DNA of 64,000 bases, from assembly GCA_023392125.1 (NCBI GenBank), contig JAEVZS010000015.1, positions 1-64,000 of the forward strand, in the 5' to 3' direction. Origin of the DNA: Bacteroidota bacterium. Lineage in GTDB: Bacteria; Bacteroidota; Bacteroidia; Cytophagales; Cytophagaceae. The notes under the pieces were generated by a model. It was given only the letters and a program-made list of their open reading frames with translations. It made no database searches and was not told the DNA's origin. This document shows positions 9,006 through 17,772 of the stretch, in pieces. The translations under genes and the position numbers were made by a program. Positions within the stretch are counted from its first letter, which is position 1; each line of letters opens with the position of its first letter.

Positions 9006-10349
9006 TTAGAATTGCAATCCTGTATAGCTGAACGGTGTTATTTGCAAAAGCTCCCTTTTGACTTCATCATTCACGTTGAGCTGCTGTATAAAAGCTTCTA
9101 TGGTTTTCTGAGAAATTTTCTCACCGGTACGAGTCAGGTCTTTTAGGGCTTCGTATGGTTTTGGATAACCTTCTCTCCGCAAAACAGTCTGAATACCTTC
9201 TGCAACTACTGCCCAGTTATCTTCCAGATCGGCGTTGATAGCAGCCTGGTTAAGCTCGACTTTTGAAAGACCTTTCAGGGTTGATTTGAATGCCAGTACT
9301 GTATGAGCCAGAGGAACTCCGATGTTTCTTAATACAGTCGAATCAGTAAGGTCTCTTTGCAGACGGGAGATTGGCAATTTGGCAGAAAAATGCTCAAATA
9401 ATGCATTGGCTACTCCCAGGTTACCTTCCGAATTTTCGAAGTCAATAGGATTAACTTTATGAGGCATTGCGGATGAGCCGATTTCACCTGCTTTTACCTT
9501 TTGCTTAAAGTAATTCATTGATATGTATTGCCACATATCCTTATCCAGATCCAGTATAATGGTATTGATTCGTTTGAGACAGTCAAATAAGGAACCGAGG
9601 TTATCATAATGTTCAATCTGGGTTGTGTACTGACTGCGGGACAATCCCAGTTGTGTATTAACAAACCGGTTTGCAAACTCAATCCAGTTGATCTCCGGAT
9701 ATGCAACATTATGCGCATTGAAATTTCCGGTAGCTCCACCAAACTTTGCCGAGTAAGCAATAGCTTTTAACTGTTGCAATTGTACTGTGATCCTTTCTGT
9801 AAATACAGAGAGTTCTTTACCTAATCTCGTTGGGCTGGCTGGTTGCCCGTGTGTCTTGGCCAGCATTGGTATTTCTTTCCATTCTGTGGCTTTGCTGCTG
9901 ATTTCCAGAATCAGCTTTTCCAGTAAGGGAATGTAGCTATTTTCAATTGAATGTTTTACAAGCAACGGAATGGAAGTGTTATTAACATCCTGCGATGTGA
10001 GCCCGAAATGAACAAACTCGGCATACTCCTGATAATCATTCATTCTGGACTTTATGAAATATTCGACAGCCTTTACATCATGATTCGTGATTTTTTCCGT
10101 CGCCTTGATTTCCAGAGCATCCTGCTCTGTAAAGTTGATGTATATATTTCTTAGCTCACTGAACTTTTCCTTAGGGAAAGCTTCCAGCTGAGGAAGAGGA
10201 ATTTCGCAGAGGGCAATAAAATATTCGATTTCAATTTGTACCCGATATTTTATCAGACCGAATTCGGAGAAATAAGGTGCAAGCTCTTTTACCTGTTCTC
10301 TATATCGGCCATCAATCGGCGATATGGCTGTTAGCGTTGTAAGTTCCAT
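9006..10349 (-). CDS. purB: Adenylosuccinate lyase
   Basis: The 447-residue protein is a fumarase/aspartase-superfamily lyase. It cleaves SAICAR in purine biosynthesis and adenylosuccinate in AMP synthesis. The family signature GSSAMPHKVNPIDFEN lies near residues 285-300 and contains the catalytic Ser of the mobile loop. The N-terminus LTAISPIDGRY and the TSQDVNNT and KTHGQPASPT motifs are those of PurB. The length fits the E. coli-type enzyme (about 455). It ends at the shared terminator at 8945-8987. A TATCTTTG box at 10373-10380 on the coding strand is a likely -7 element. Confidence 0.96.
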   Translation of the reverse strand: MELTTLTAISPIDGRYREQVKELAPYFSEFGLIKYRVQIEIEYFIALCEIPLPQLEAFPKEKFSELRNIYINFTEQDALEIKATEKITNHDVKAVEYFIKSRMNDYQEYAEFVHFGLTSQDVNNTSIPLLVKHSIENSYIPLLEKLILEISSKATEWKEIPMLAKTHGQPASPTRLGKELSVFTERITVQLQQLKAIAYSAKFGGATGNFNAHNVAYPEINWIEFANRFVNTQLGLSRSQYTTQIEHYDNLGSLFDCLKRINTIILDLDKDMWQYISMNYFKQKVKAGEIGSSAMPHKVNPIDFENSEGNLGVANALFEHFSAKLPISRLQRDLTDSTVLRNIGVPLAHTVLAFKSTLKGLSKVELNQAAINADLEDNWAVVAEGIQTVLRREGYPKPYEALKDLTRTGEKISQKTIEAFIQQLNVNDEVKRELLQITPFSYTGLQF

Positions 10350-10372
10350 TAGTATGAATCAGAAATAAACGG

Positions 10373-10380
10373 CAAAGATA
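10373..10380 (-). promoter_or_regulatory. Probable -7 box of the purB promoter
   Basis: TATCTTTG on the minus strand matches the Bacteroidota -7 consensus TAnnTTTG and would place the transcript start about 18 bases before the purB ATG. No clear TTG -33 element is found at the usual distance, so the call is tentative. Confidence 0.4.
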
Positions 10381-10536
10381 TAATTATTAAAAGGAGAAAA
10401 AAAATTTGGTATACGGGCTTATCTGCTATACACGCTACTTTCAATTGAAACTGTTATTAAGTAAAATAATTTAATTTGTTATGTATTTTGTAATTAGTTA
10501 ATGTGTTTATTATGTTTGTTAGCTTTTATTTTATTT

Positions 10537-12048
10537 ATGAAAAAAATAGCTTTCTTGTTTTTAGGTTTATTTCTGAATGCTGTATTAACAGCTGCGCAGG
10601 ATACAGTGCTTATAACGCTAAGACCTGGCCCGGTTGAGGGTAAAGATGCGATGATTAGAAAGTATCTGACGGAAACCGAAATTACCTCAACACATCCCGG
10701 GTTAATGGCATATGCCTGGACGCATGATGGTATTAACTCTTTTGCAAGAATTTTAATAGAATTTGATTTGTCCGGACTTCCGGAGAATAGCGAAATTTTA
10801 TCTGCCTCTCTCTCATTGTATCATTATCCCTGGGATAATATTGATTTGACCGGTCATTCCAAACTTAGCGGTTCAAATGCTTCTGTGATCAGAAGAATTA
10901 CCGGAATCTGGAGCGACAATAGTGTAACGTGGGCAAATCAGCCTTCTGTAACTTCGGTAAATGAGGTGTATGTTCCTCAATCTGCGTCATCTACACAGGA
11001 CTTTCTTGATATTGATATTACGGATCTTGTATTGGATGGGGTTGATGAAGATCATGTAGGTTTGATGTTACAATTAGGCAATGAAACAAGGTATAGAGCG
11101 TTGACTTTCGGAAGTTCTGATAATCCGGATTCGTTAATCAGGCCAATGCTGAAGCTCCTTGTCAAGAAAAAATCAACTTGTATAGTTATGCGTCCGGATG
11201 GCGCAAAGGGTAAAGATGCTACTATTTCGAGCTATAATGGTAATACAACGATGAATAGGGGCAATGAAGTTTCTTTGTTTTCGTATGCCTGGACACATGG
11301 TGGCATTCCTGCCTGGTCCAGAATATTAGTTGAGTTTGATTTATCAGATATTCCTTCAGAAGCAATTATTAACTCTGCAGAGTTGTCTCTTTATCATTAT
11401 CCAAAGGATAATGTTGATTTGTCAGAGCATTCAAGCCTGAGTGGTTCCAATGCTGCCTATTTGGAAAGAATTACCGGATCATGGCTGGAAAATACAGTTA
11501 GTTGGAGCAATCAGCCTGCTACGACAACCCTTAACCGGGTAGAATTGGCTCAGATATCGGGAACCCAGAATTATGAAAATATCAATGTTGCTGTTTTGGT
11601 TACTGATGCTCTTGATAATGCTGATAATGCCGTAGGTTTTATGCTTAAGCTTCAAAATGAGTCATATTACAGAGCGTTGATGTTTGGATCTTCCGAAAAT
11701 GCTGATTTGGCAAAGCGTCCTAAGCTGGCGGTTTGTTATACTCTGAAAGATGGTGGTGAAGATGATATAGTTACAGGTCTTGATGTAAGGGCAAATGATA
11801 AATTAATTAGACTGATGCCCAATCCGGTTGTGAATGATTTTGTTATAACTCTTGCAAATCCGGTCAGGAATCCGAAAATAACGTTGATTAATTCAACAGG
11901 AGAAAGTTTTATGCCGGAAGTGGAGAGGCTGAGTGATCGTCAGTTTGCAGTAAAAAGAGGAGCGCTTACTGCCGGTATGTATTTTATGATAATAGCTGAT
12001 GGAGAGAATATTGTGGGAAATGAACGACTGATTCTGACAAATAAATAA
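10537..12048 (+). CDS. Secreted protein with two DNRLRE-type domains and a T9SS sorting domain
   Basis: I start at the ATG at 10537 (503 residues), because MKKIAFLFLGLFLNAVLTAA is a clean signal peptide; the longer frame from 10501 adds only 12 hydrophobic residues. The mature part is an internal duplication. Residues about 22-198 and 205-390 align with each other: GKDAMI/GKDATI, YAWTHDGI/YAWTHGGI, RILIEFDLS/RILVEFDLS, SLYHYPWDN/SLYHYPKDN, WANQPS/WSNQPA, YRALTFGSS/YRALMFGSS. This is the pattern of DNRLRE beta-sandwich domains on surface proteins. The last 80 residues (LMPNPVVNDFVITL onward) form a T9SS type A sorting domain, so it is probably exported to the cell surface. The ligand is unknown. 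A terminator follows. Confidence 0.82.
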   Translation: MKKIAFLFLGLFLNAVLTAAQDTVLITLRPGPVEGKDAMIRKYLTETEITSTHPGLMAYAWTHDGINSFARILIEFDLSGLPENSEILSASLSLYHYPWDNIDLTGHSKLSGSNASVIRRITGIWSDNSVTWANQPSVTSVNEVYVPQSASSTQDFLDIDITDLVLDGVDEDHVGLMLQLGNETRYRALTFGSSDNPDSLIRPMLKLLVKKKSTCIVMRPDGAKGKDATISSYNGNTTMNRGNEVSLFSYAWTHGGIPAWSRILVEFDLSDIPSEAIINSAELSLYHYPKDNVDLSEHSSLSGSNAAYLERITGSWLENTVSWSNQPATTTLNRVELAQISGTQNYENINVAVLVTDALDNADNAVGFMLKLQNESYYRALMFGSSENADLAKRPKLAVCYTLKDGGEDDIVTGLDVRANDKLIRLMPNPVVNDFVITLANPVRNPKITLINSTGESFMPEVERLSDRQFAVKRGALTAGMYFMIIADGENIVGNERLILTNK

Positions 12049-12073
12049 ACAAATTACCTTAAACTTTATTTTT

Positions 12074-12120
12074 AGCTAATTAGTCTTTCGTTATTTTTAT
12101 GAAAGACTAATTAGCTTTTT
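12074..12120 (+). terminator. Intrinsic terminator after the DNRLRE protein gene
   Basis: A perfect 16-bp stem has arms at 12074-12089 and 12101-12116 with an 11-base loop, followed by TTTTT. It separates the DNRLRE gene from the PaaE-like reductase, whose ATG is only 11 bases further on. Confidence 0.88.
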
Positions 12121-12130
12121 ATTTTATTAA

Positions 12131-13186
12131 ATGGGACTTTACTCTACTCTTACTATTAAATCAGTTGTAAAGGAAACAGAGGATGCTGTTACTCTGGTTT
12201 TTGATAATTCCGTACAACGTACTCAAGCCCGTCCGGGACAATTTTTAACCTTAATACTGCCTGTCAATGGAGAAACGTTGCGTCGTTCATACTCGCTTTG
12301 TTCGTATTCCGGTACTGATAGTGACCTGGCTGTTACTGTAAAGCGTGTAGCGGACGGAAAAGCATCCAATTATATATTGGATCATGTCCAAACCGGCGCT
12401 CAGATTGAAGTGATGGAGCCAATGGGAACTTTCACCATTACTACAGACTATAACAATAACAGGGATGTTGTATTGATCGGAGCCGGGAGCGGGATCACTC
12501 CGCTGATGGCAATTGCAAAAGCGGTACTGAAGGAAGAGCCGTTGAGCAGATTGTATCTGTTATATGGTAATCGAAATGAACGCTCTGTTATTTTTGATGC
12601 ACAGCTCAAGGCGATGAAAGAGGAGCATGGCGATCGTTTTACATTGATTAATGTGTTTAGCCAGCCAATTTCCAATGTGCAGTATACCGGGCGTTTGAAC
12701 AGGTCTTTGATATTAAAATTGCTGGAAAATCTGCAAGGCTGGAAGCCAGAGCGGTCAGAATTTTTCATATGCGGACCTAAAGGTATGATGGACGAAGCAA
12801 TTGATGCGCTTCAGGTGCTGCATATTGATTCGGAAAAAATTCATAAGGAAAGCTTTTTGACATCAAACCCGTCACCTGCTTCGGGAAAGGTTGTGGAGGA
12901 TCAGCCGGACGGGCCCAAAACGGTGACAATTGTATATCAGGGGAGCGAGTATAAGGTAAAGGTCCCTGTCGAGCAGAGCATTCTGGAAGCTGCATTGGAC
13001 AATAACATTGATTTGCCCTTTAGCTGTCAGAGTGGAATGTGTACTGCCTGTATGGGCAAATGTACATCTGGTAAGGTACATCTGAATGATCCGGACGGGT
13101 TATCCCAGAAGGAAATTGACCAGGGTTTTGTCCTTATCTGTGTCGGGCATCCGGTTTCCGAAAATGTAATAATTGAAATTGATTAA
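12131..13186 (+). CDS. PaaE-like ferredoxin-NAD(P)H reductase with C-terminal 2Fe-2S domain
   Basis: The 351-residue flavoprotein has three modules. The FAD-binding barrel (1-105) carries RRSYSLCSYS, which binds FAD. The NAD(P)H domain (about 110-235) carries LIGAGSGITPLMAI and FICGPKGMMDEA. A plant-type 2Fe-2S ferredoxin domain (about 265-350) has ligands Cys299, Cys304, Cys307 and Cys337 in CQSGMCTAC...ICVGHP. This is the order of PaaE and related oxygenase reductases, which pass electrons from NAD(P)H to a partner oxygenase or desaturase. No paaABC genes are nearby, so a role in phenylacetate breakdown cannot be assumed; Bacteroidota often keep such a reductase alone. yidD follows 18 bp later. 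Confidence 0.88.
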   Translation: MGLYSTLTIKSVVKETEDAVTLVFDNSVQRTQARPGQFLTLILPVNGETLRRSYSLCSYSGTDSDLAVTVKRVADGKASNYILDHVQTGAQIEVMEPMGTFTITTDYNNNRDVVLIGAGSGITPLMAIAKAVLKEEPLSRLYLLYGNRNERSVIFDAQLKAMKEEHGDRFTLINVFSQPISNVQYTGRLNRSLILKLLENLQGWKPERSEFFICGPKGMMDEAIDALQVLHIDSEKIHKESFLTSNPSPASGKVVEDQPDGPKTVTIVYQGSEYKVKVPVEQSILEAALDNNIDLPFSCQSGMCTACMGKCTSGKVHLNDPDGLSQKEIDQGFVLICVGHPVSENVIIEID

Positions 13187-13204
13187 ACCGGGAGCAAATA
13201 TATT

Positions 13205-13426
13205 TTGAAATCCATTCTTCTTTTTTTTGCACTTTTACCTGTAAGGATTTATCAATGGGGCTTAGCGCCCTTCTTTCCACCATCATGCAGATATACACCT
13301 ACCTGTAGTAACTATGCTATCGAAGCCATAAAAAAGTATGGATTTTTTAAAGGCTGGTTACTTGCCATCAAACGAATCGGGCGCTGCCATCCCTGGGGCG
13401 GAAGCGGATACGATCCTGTTCCGTGA
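13205..13426 (+). CDS. yidD: Membrane protein insertion efficiency factor YidD
   Basis: This 73-residue protein is a full-length YidD (DUF37). It has RIYQWGLAPFFPPSCRYTPTCSNYAIEAIKKYG with the paired cysteines, then RCHPWGGSGYDPVP at the end. YidD helps YidC insert inner-membrane proteins and sits at the cytoplasmic face. The start is TTG at 13205; a GGGAG stretch at about 13190-13194 may be its ribosome site. It probably reads through from the reductase gene. It is not next to rpmH-rnpA-yidC as in many other phyla. Confidence 0.93.
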   Translation: MKSILLFFALLPVRIYQWGLAPFFPPSCRYTPTCSNYAIEAIKKYGFFKGWLLAIKRIGRCHPWGGSGYDPVP

Positions 13427-13611
13427 AATGATAAAGTATTTGCTATTTACAGTTTGCATCGCTTAGAAGAATCGCAGTAGGGGCGGGGGCGGAACCTGCC
13501 AGAACCGCCTTTATTTACATACGAAGTATATTAATTATACCACTTAAATAAACCAGTGATTAATGAGGGATGGTTTTGAGGGCCTCGGGGCCTGTATTAG
13601 TGGAGCTCTGC

Positions 13612-14688
13612 TTAAATTATTTCATTTTTCTTTTTAAAAGAACGAATAAAAATAAACAATCCGGCAATGATTAGCGGGATGCTAAGAATCTGACCCATAT
13701 TGAGCGATAGTGATTTTTCGAAATCAACCTGGGCTTCTTTGAAAAATTCATAGATAAAACGGAGACCGAAAATCAGAATAACAAATAGTGAAAATAGTCT
13801 TCCTTCCGGCAGATTCCGGCCTTGTTTCAGGTAAATGGCAAGTAGCAGAAGAAAGATAAGAAAACTTGAAAGTGCTTCATATAGCTGAGCGGGGTGGCGT
13901 GGAATACCCCAGGCTTCGATTACAGCTGTATTGCCTTCAATGCGGTAGGAAGCGCTTGGTGGAATAAGAACATTCTCGCTGAAATAACTGCTTCCCTGAA
14001 TATTCGTGCGCATGTCTTTGACCAGTGTTTCCGGGTTGAAACTTTCCTGTGGCTTAAAATTTACTATAATATCAAGACCCTGATAGTGGAAGTCGTCAAT
14101 AGATGGATTGGTATTGTTTTTTCTGATTTCTACATCTGTCACAAAATCGGAATAGATACTGGCAATCCCCTGTCTGGTCTCTTCACTAAAAACAAATGCT
14201 GTCGGTATATTAGTCGGCAGGCCGATGATTTCACTGTTCATCAGATTGCCCAGGCGGATAAAGCAACCTGCCAGCGCAATGGTAATAACAAGCCTGTCAA
14301 GTACGTAAAAATAACTTTGATCAGTTGCCTTTTTTGAATAAAGATAAATGGCGATCAATATGCCAATAGTTGCTCCGTGACTGGCAAGGCCCCCTTCCCA
14401 TATTTTCAGAATTTCAATAGGGTGCTGTAAAAAATGATCCGGCTGATAAAACAGGACGTGACCAAGGCGTGCTCCTACGATGGTGGCAATAACCATATAT
14501 ATCGTAAGTGTTTCGACATCTTTCTCGGAACGACCTTCCGCTTTATATATTCTTATGAGGATTTGCTGACCAATAAGAAAGCCTAATGCAAAAAGTAACC
14601 CGTACCAGCGAACTTCGCGCCCTGCTATTTCAAAAATAGCGGGACTTACATCCCAAATGATAAATGAAAAAAATTGTTGAAGCATCAT
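13612..14688 (-). CDS. lgt: Prolipoprotein diacylglyceryl transferase, with a long periplasmic insertion
   Basis: Lgt transfers diacylglycerol from phosphatidylglycerol to the lipobox cysteine of prelipoproteins in the inner membrane. Family markers are WYGLLFALGFLIG, WEGGLASHGATIG and RLGNLMNSEIIG (the Lgt signature), then HPAQLYEAL. I start at the adjacent ATGs at 14688/14685 (358 or 357 residues), because the open frame further upstream (to 14868) encodes 60 residues unlike any Lgt. The protein is longer than the usual 260-300 residues, owing to about 80 extra residues after the signature (from FSEETRQG to the PHPAQ-type region) in a periplasmic loop. A TATATTTG box lies at 14693-14700. 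Confidence 0.92.
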   Translation of the reverse strand: MMLQQFFSFIIWDVSPAIFEIAGREVRWYGLLFALGFLIGQQILIRIYKAEGRSEKDVETLTIYMVIATIVGARLGHVLFYQPDHFLQHPIEILKIWEGGLASHGATIGILIAIYLYSKKATDQSYFYVLDRLVITIALAGCFIRLGNLMNSEIIGLPTNIPTAFVFSEETRQGIASIYSDFVTDVEIRKNNTNPSIDDFHYQGLDIIVNFKPQESFNPETLVKDMRTNIQGSSYFSENVLIPPSASYRIEGNTAVIEAWGIPRHPAQLYEALSSFLIFLLLLAIYLKQGRNLPEGRLFSLFVILIFGLRFIYEFFKEAQVDFEKSLSLNMGQILSIPLIIAGLFIFIRSFKKKNEII

Positions 14689-14692
14689 GCCG

Positions 14693-14700
14693 CAAATATA
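14693..14700 (-). promoter_or_regulatory. Possible -7 box of the lgt promoter
   Basis: TATATTTG on the minus strand matches TAnnTTTG exactly but lies only 5-8 bases before the chosen lgt ATGs. If active, it would give a nearly leaderless mRNA. I see no TTG -33 element at the usual distance. Confidence 0.3.
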
Positions 14701-14821
14701 GTGACTAATTATATAAATGATGAAGGGATTGGAGTAAATATATGGAATGAAGTCCGGACATAGTACCGGACAGATGCGAATATTTTGTGAGTCGCCTGAA
14801 GAGGGATTATTCCGAAACAGG

Positions 14822-14852
14822 TTTGATTTTAATGATGAGCACCATAGATTTG
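14822..14852 (+). promoter_or_regulatory. Bacteroidota-type promoter of the tsaC/sua5 gene
   Basis: TTTG (14822-14825), a 19-base spacer and TAGATTTG (14845-14852) match the -33 TTG / -7 TAnnTTTG consensus. The expected transcript start near 14857 lies about 12 bases before the ATG at 14869. Confidence 0.65.
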
Positions 14853-14868
14853 CAACATACGAATCCAT

Positions 14869-15435
14869 ATGTTAAAAGAAGAAATCAATCAGGCAGCGCA
14901 GGCTTTAAAAGAAGGGAAAGTGCTGTTGTATCCGACAGATACGGTGTGGGGACTGGGATGTGATGTCAATAATGAAGAAGCTATACAGCGTATCCTGACT
15001 TTAAAACAGTCACCGGCCAATAAGTCAATGATCATCCTGGTGGCTGATACTGAGCTGTTGCATCAATATGTGCATAAAATACCTGATCTGGCCTGGGACC
15101 TTATTGAATATGCTGAAAAACCACTTACTATCATATATCCGCAAGGAAAAAACGTGACTCCCGGACTTCTGGCGGAAGATGGCAGTCTGGCAATAAGAGT
15201 GGTTAAGGATTCATTTTGCCGTGATTTTCTTCGTAAAGCCGGCCGGGGAATCGTATCCACATCGGCTAATCTGAGTGGTCAGAAAGCTCCTGATATATTT
15301 GATGCCATAGATCATAAAATAGTAGAAGGGGCAGATTATGTGGTAGGATACGGGCATCAGATGAAGTCTCAGTTTCCGCCGTCAACTATTATAAAGATAG
15401 GCTATGACGGTGAATTTAAATTTATAAGGAAATAA
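14869..15435 (+). CDS. tsaC: L-threonylcarbamoyladenylate synthase (TsaC/Sua5/YrdC family)
   Basis: The 188-residue protein makes threonylcarbamoyl-AMP from threonine, bicarbonate and ATP, the first step of t6A37 tRNA modification. The YrdC fold is shown by LLYPTDTVWGLGCDV near 19-33, LKQSPANKSMIILV, PLTIIYP, LAIRVVKD and the STSANLSGQ motif. Its length is that of the short TsaC form without the extra Sua5 domain. It has a good promoter of its own and is followed 7 bp later by the CCA-adding enzyme, so two tRNA genes share a transcript. Confidence 0.93.
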   Translation: MLKEEINQAAQALKEGKVLLYPTDTVWGLGCDVNNEEAIQRILTLKQSPANKSMIILVADTELLHQYVHKIPDLAWDLIEYAEKPLTIIYPQGKNVTPGLLAEDGSLAIRVVKDSFCRDFLRKAGRGIVSTSANLSGQKAPDIFDAIDHKIVEGADYVVGYGHQMKSQFPPSTIIKIGYDGEFKFIRK

Positions 15436-15442
15436 CTGGGAT

Positions 15443-16858
15443 ATGATGAACTTCGAAGAATCGATAAATCAATCCGGAATATTTCGAATCGTTGCTGAAG
15501 CTGCTGAAGAATTGCAGGTGCCGGCATTTGTGATTGGCGGCTATGTGCGTGACCTGATTCTGAAAAGGGAATCAAAGGATATTGATTTTCTTTGTGTCGG
15601 AAGCGGCATCGAGCTTGCCAGTCGTGTTGCAGAAAAGATTGGAGGACAGACCGAAGTGGTGACGTTCCGGAATTTTGGAACTGCGATGCTGCGATTCGGG
15701 GATTTTGATATAGAGTTTGTCGGGGCACGAAAGGAGTCATACAGAAGTGACTCAAGAAAACCAATCGTTGAAAACGGTACACTGGAGGATGATCAGAAGC
15801 GCAGGGATTTTACCATTAATGCTCTTGCCATAAGTCTTGATCCGAAAACATACGGCGATCTGATCGATCCGTTTGAGGGTCTAAAGGATATGCGCCGGAA
15901 GCTTATAAGGACACCGCTGGATCCGGCTATTACTTTTTCTGATGACCCTTTGCGAATGATGAGAGCAATACGGTTTGCTGCCCAGCTTTCTTTCGATATA
16001 GAACCAGATACTTTTCAGGCAATTTCCGATCATAAGGACAGGATTAAAATTGTTTCGATGGAGCGTATCGCGGACGAAATGAATAAAATCGTATTAAGCA
16101 ATAAACCTTCTTACGGTTTCAAATTGCTTTATCATGCGGGTTTATTGGATATAATATTTCCTGAATTTACAGCGTTGCAGGGAGTTGAATCTGTGGGAAA
16201 CCGTGCACATAAGGATAATTTTTATCACACACTGCAAGTGCTGGATAATGTGGCTGAAAAAAGCAACGATCTCTGGTTGCGATGGGCCGCGATTCTTCAC
16301 GATATAGCAAAACCACTTACCAAGCGATATGATGAACGGGTAGGATGGACATTTCACGGGCACGAAGAGCGGGGAGCAAGAATGGTTCCTCATATTTTCA
16401 GAAAGCTTCGCCTGCCCTTGAATGAAAAAATGAAATTTGTCCAGAAGCTTGTGAGGTTGCACTTACGTCCTATTGCGCTTGTTAAGGAAAATGTAACGGA
16501 CTCGGCCCTCAGAAGACTGCTGTTTGAGGCCGGTGATGATATTGACGCGCTGATGCTGCTGTGCCGGGCAGATGTAACCTCCAAAAATGAAGTAAAGGTT
16601 AAAAGATACCTGGAGAATTTTGACAAAGTAGCAAAGAAACTAGAGGAGGTAGAGGAAAAGGACCGTGTCCGGAATTTTCAGCCGGTTGTTACCGGAGAAG
16701 ACATAATGAATGCTTTTGCCTTGCCACCGGGAAAAATAGTGGGAGAAATCAAGGATGAACTGAGAGAAGCTATTCTGGAAGGTGTCATTAAAAATGAGCA
16801 CGATCAGGCCTATGCCTATATGCTTGAGATCGGAAGAAAAAAGATTGCTGAAGGTTAA
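15443..16858 (+). CDS. cca: CCA tRNA nucleotidyltransferase with HD domain
   Basis: The 471-residue class II nucleotidyltransferase adds or repairs the 3' CCA end of tRNAs. The catalytic head has FVIGGYVRDLIL (GGYVRD at 32-37) and DIDF with the two metal-binding aspartates near 47-49. The neck has RRDFTINALAI and DPLRMMRAIRFAAQL. An HD phosphohydrolase domain follows at about 250-370 (AILHDIAKP, FHGHEERGARM), then a C-terminal tail. Bacteroidota commonly have this CCA-HD arrangement. The gene begins with two adjacent ATGs at 15443. Its stop overlaps the stop region of the convergent glycosyltransferase gene by four bases. Confidence 0.94.
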   Translation: MMNFEESINQSGIFRIVAEAAEELQVPAFVIGGYVRDLILKRESKDIDFLCVGSGIELASRVAEKIGGQTEVVTFRNFGTAMLRFGDFDIEFVGARKESYRSDSRKPIVENGTLEDDQKRRDFTINALAISLDPKTYGDLIDPFEGLKDMRRKLIRTPLDPAITFSDDPLRMMRAIRFAAQLSFDIEPDTFQAISDHKDRIKIVSMERIADEMNKIVLSNKPSYGFKLLYHAGLLDIIFPEFTALQGVESVGNRAHKDNFYHTLQVLDNVAEKSNDLWLRWAAILHDIAKPLTKRYDERVGWTFHGHEERGARMVPHIFRKLRLPLNEKMKFVQKLVRLHLRPIALVKENVTDSALRRLLFEAGDDIDALMLLCRADVTSKNEVKVKRYLENFDKVAKKLEEVEEKDRVRNFQPVVTGEDIMNAFALPPGKIVGEIKDELREAILEGVIKNEHDQAYAYMLEIGRKKIAEG

Positions 16859-17772
16859 TCGTTGTCACTGCTATTGCTCTTCATTTCATCGGCAAACCAT
16901 AACAGTTTGAGTAAGTCGAGCCAGAATACTCTGGGCTGGCTGCTGAGAAGGCTGGCAACTGCCCTTGCTTCCAGTTTTGAAAGGATTGCCCTGAATATTC
17001 CTATTGTTCCGGATAATTTCAGATACTGATAAGATCGAAACAGTTTGGTGTCCGTCCCGAGCTTATACGTTTTTACAAGGTAAGCAAGATTACGGACTGC
17101 TTCCCTGCTTTTAGCCAGAAATTCGTAATTTGTGTCCAGGCTTTCATGCTCTACCGGATTGTCAATATGGAGCACAGTGATATTCCTTTTTTTTAGAATG
17201 TATCCGAAAAGAGAGTCTTCATGACCATATCCTTTGATGGATTCATCGAGCCCTATGGATTGAAACGTATTTTTTTCAATCAGTATGTTATTAAACATAA
17301 GGCTTTGATACGGGCTCTGGGAACGTTGAGAAGGAGATAGTACTTCTTTCTGTATTCCTGCTACCCAGTGCAGATACAATTGAGGCAGGGCAGGAGGAAG
17401 AGGGGAGTATAAACGGCCGCCTATGATGACTTTGTATCCGGGGTATGAAATATAGGAAGAGATAAAATCAGCCCGAATGATTTTGCTGTCGCAGTCCAGA
17501 AATAATAAATGATCGTATCGAGCCTCCGATGCTAAAAGATTGCGGATAGCCGAGCGGCCATAGTTGCGCTCAAGCTCCCGGTAAGCAACCTTTGGAGGGA
17601 AAGCATATTCAGAATGCTGCCGACGAATGGCAGGAGACGAAAAGTCGTCATAGCAAAGGATTTCGAAAGCAAGACCACTTGCTGATGCCTGATTGTATAG
17701 GTTATTGACAAGATCAATAACAATACGATTATATACGGGAATTAAGATCGAAAGACTTTTAATAGCTTTCAT
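16855..17772 (-). CDS. Family 2 glycosyltransferase
   Basis: The 305-residue GT2 starts LSILIPVYNRIVIDLV and has CYDDFSSP (nucleotide site), NYGRSAIRNLLA and LFLDCDSKI (DxD). KGYGHEDSLFGYIL follows near residue 185, where GHEDSLFG is the typical acceptor/catalytic-base segment of rhamnosyl- and galactosyl-type GT2 enzymes. No membrane helix is evident. Its start overlaps the ftsE stop by 14 bases, so it is the last gene of the small ORF-ftsE-GT operon. The substrate is unknown. Confidence 0.83.
   Translation of the reverse strand: MKAIKSLSILIPVYNRIVIDLVNNLYNQASASGLAFEILCYDDFSSPAIRRQHSEYAFPPKVAYRELERNYGRSAIRNLLASEARYDHLLFLDCDSKIIRADFISSYISYPGYKVIIGGRLYSPLPPALPQLYLHWVAGIQKEVLSPSQRSQSPYQSLMFNNILIEKNTFQSIGLDESIKGYGHEDSLFGYILKKRNITVLHIDNPVEHESLDTNYEFLAKSREAVRNLAYLVKTYKLGTDTKLFRSYQYLKLSGTIGIFRAILSKLEARAVASLLSSQPRVFWLDLLKLLWFADEMKSNSSDND

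Noticed and set aside
13488..13509. GGCGG/CCGCC hairpin followed by TTT after yidD
   Set aside because: The stem is only five pairs with a 12-base loop and the T-run is short, so it is too weak to call a terminator.
14689..14868. Upstream extension of the lgt reading frame
   Set aside because: The 60 added residues have no similarity to Lgt N-termini, and the region is better explained as a divergent promoter region with the tsaC promoter inside it.
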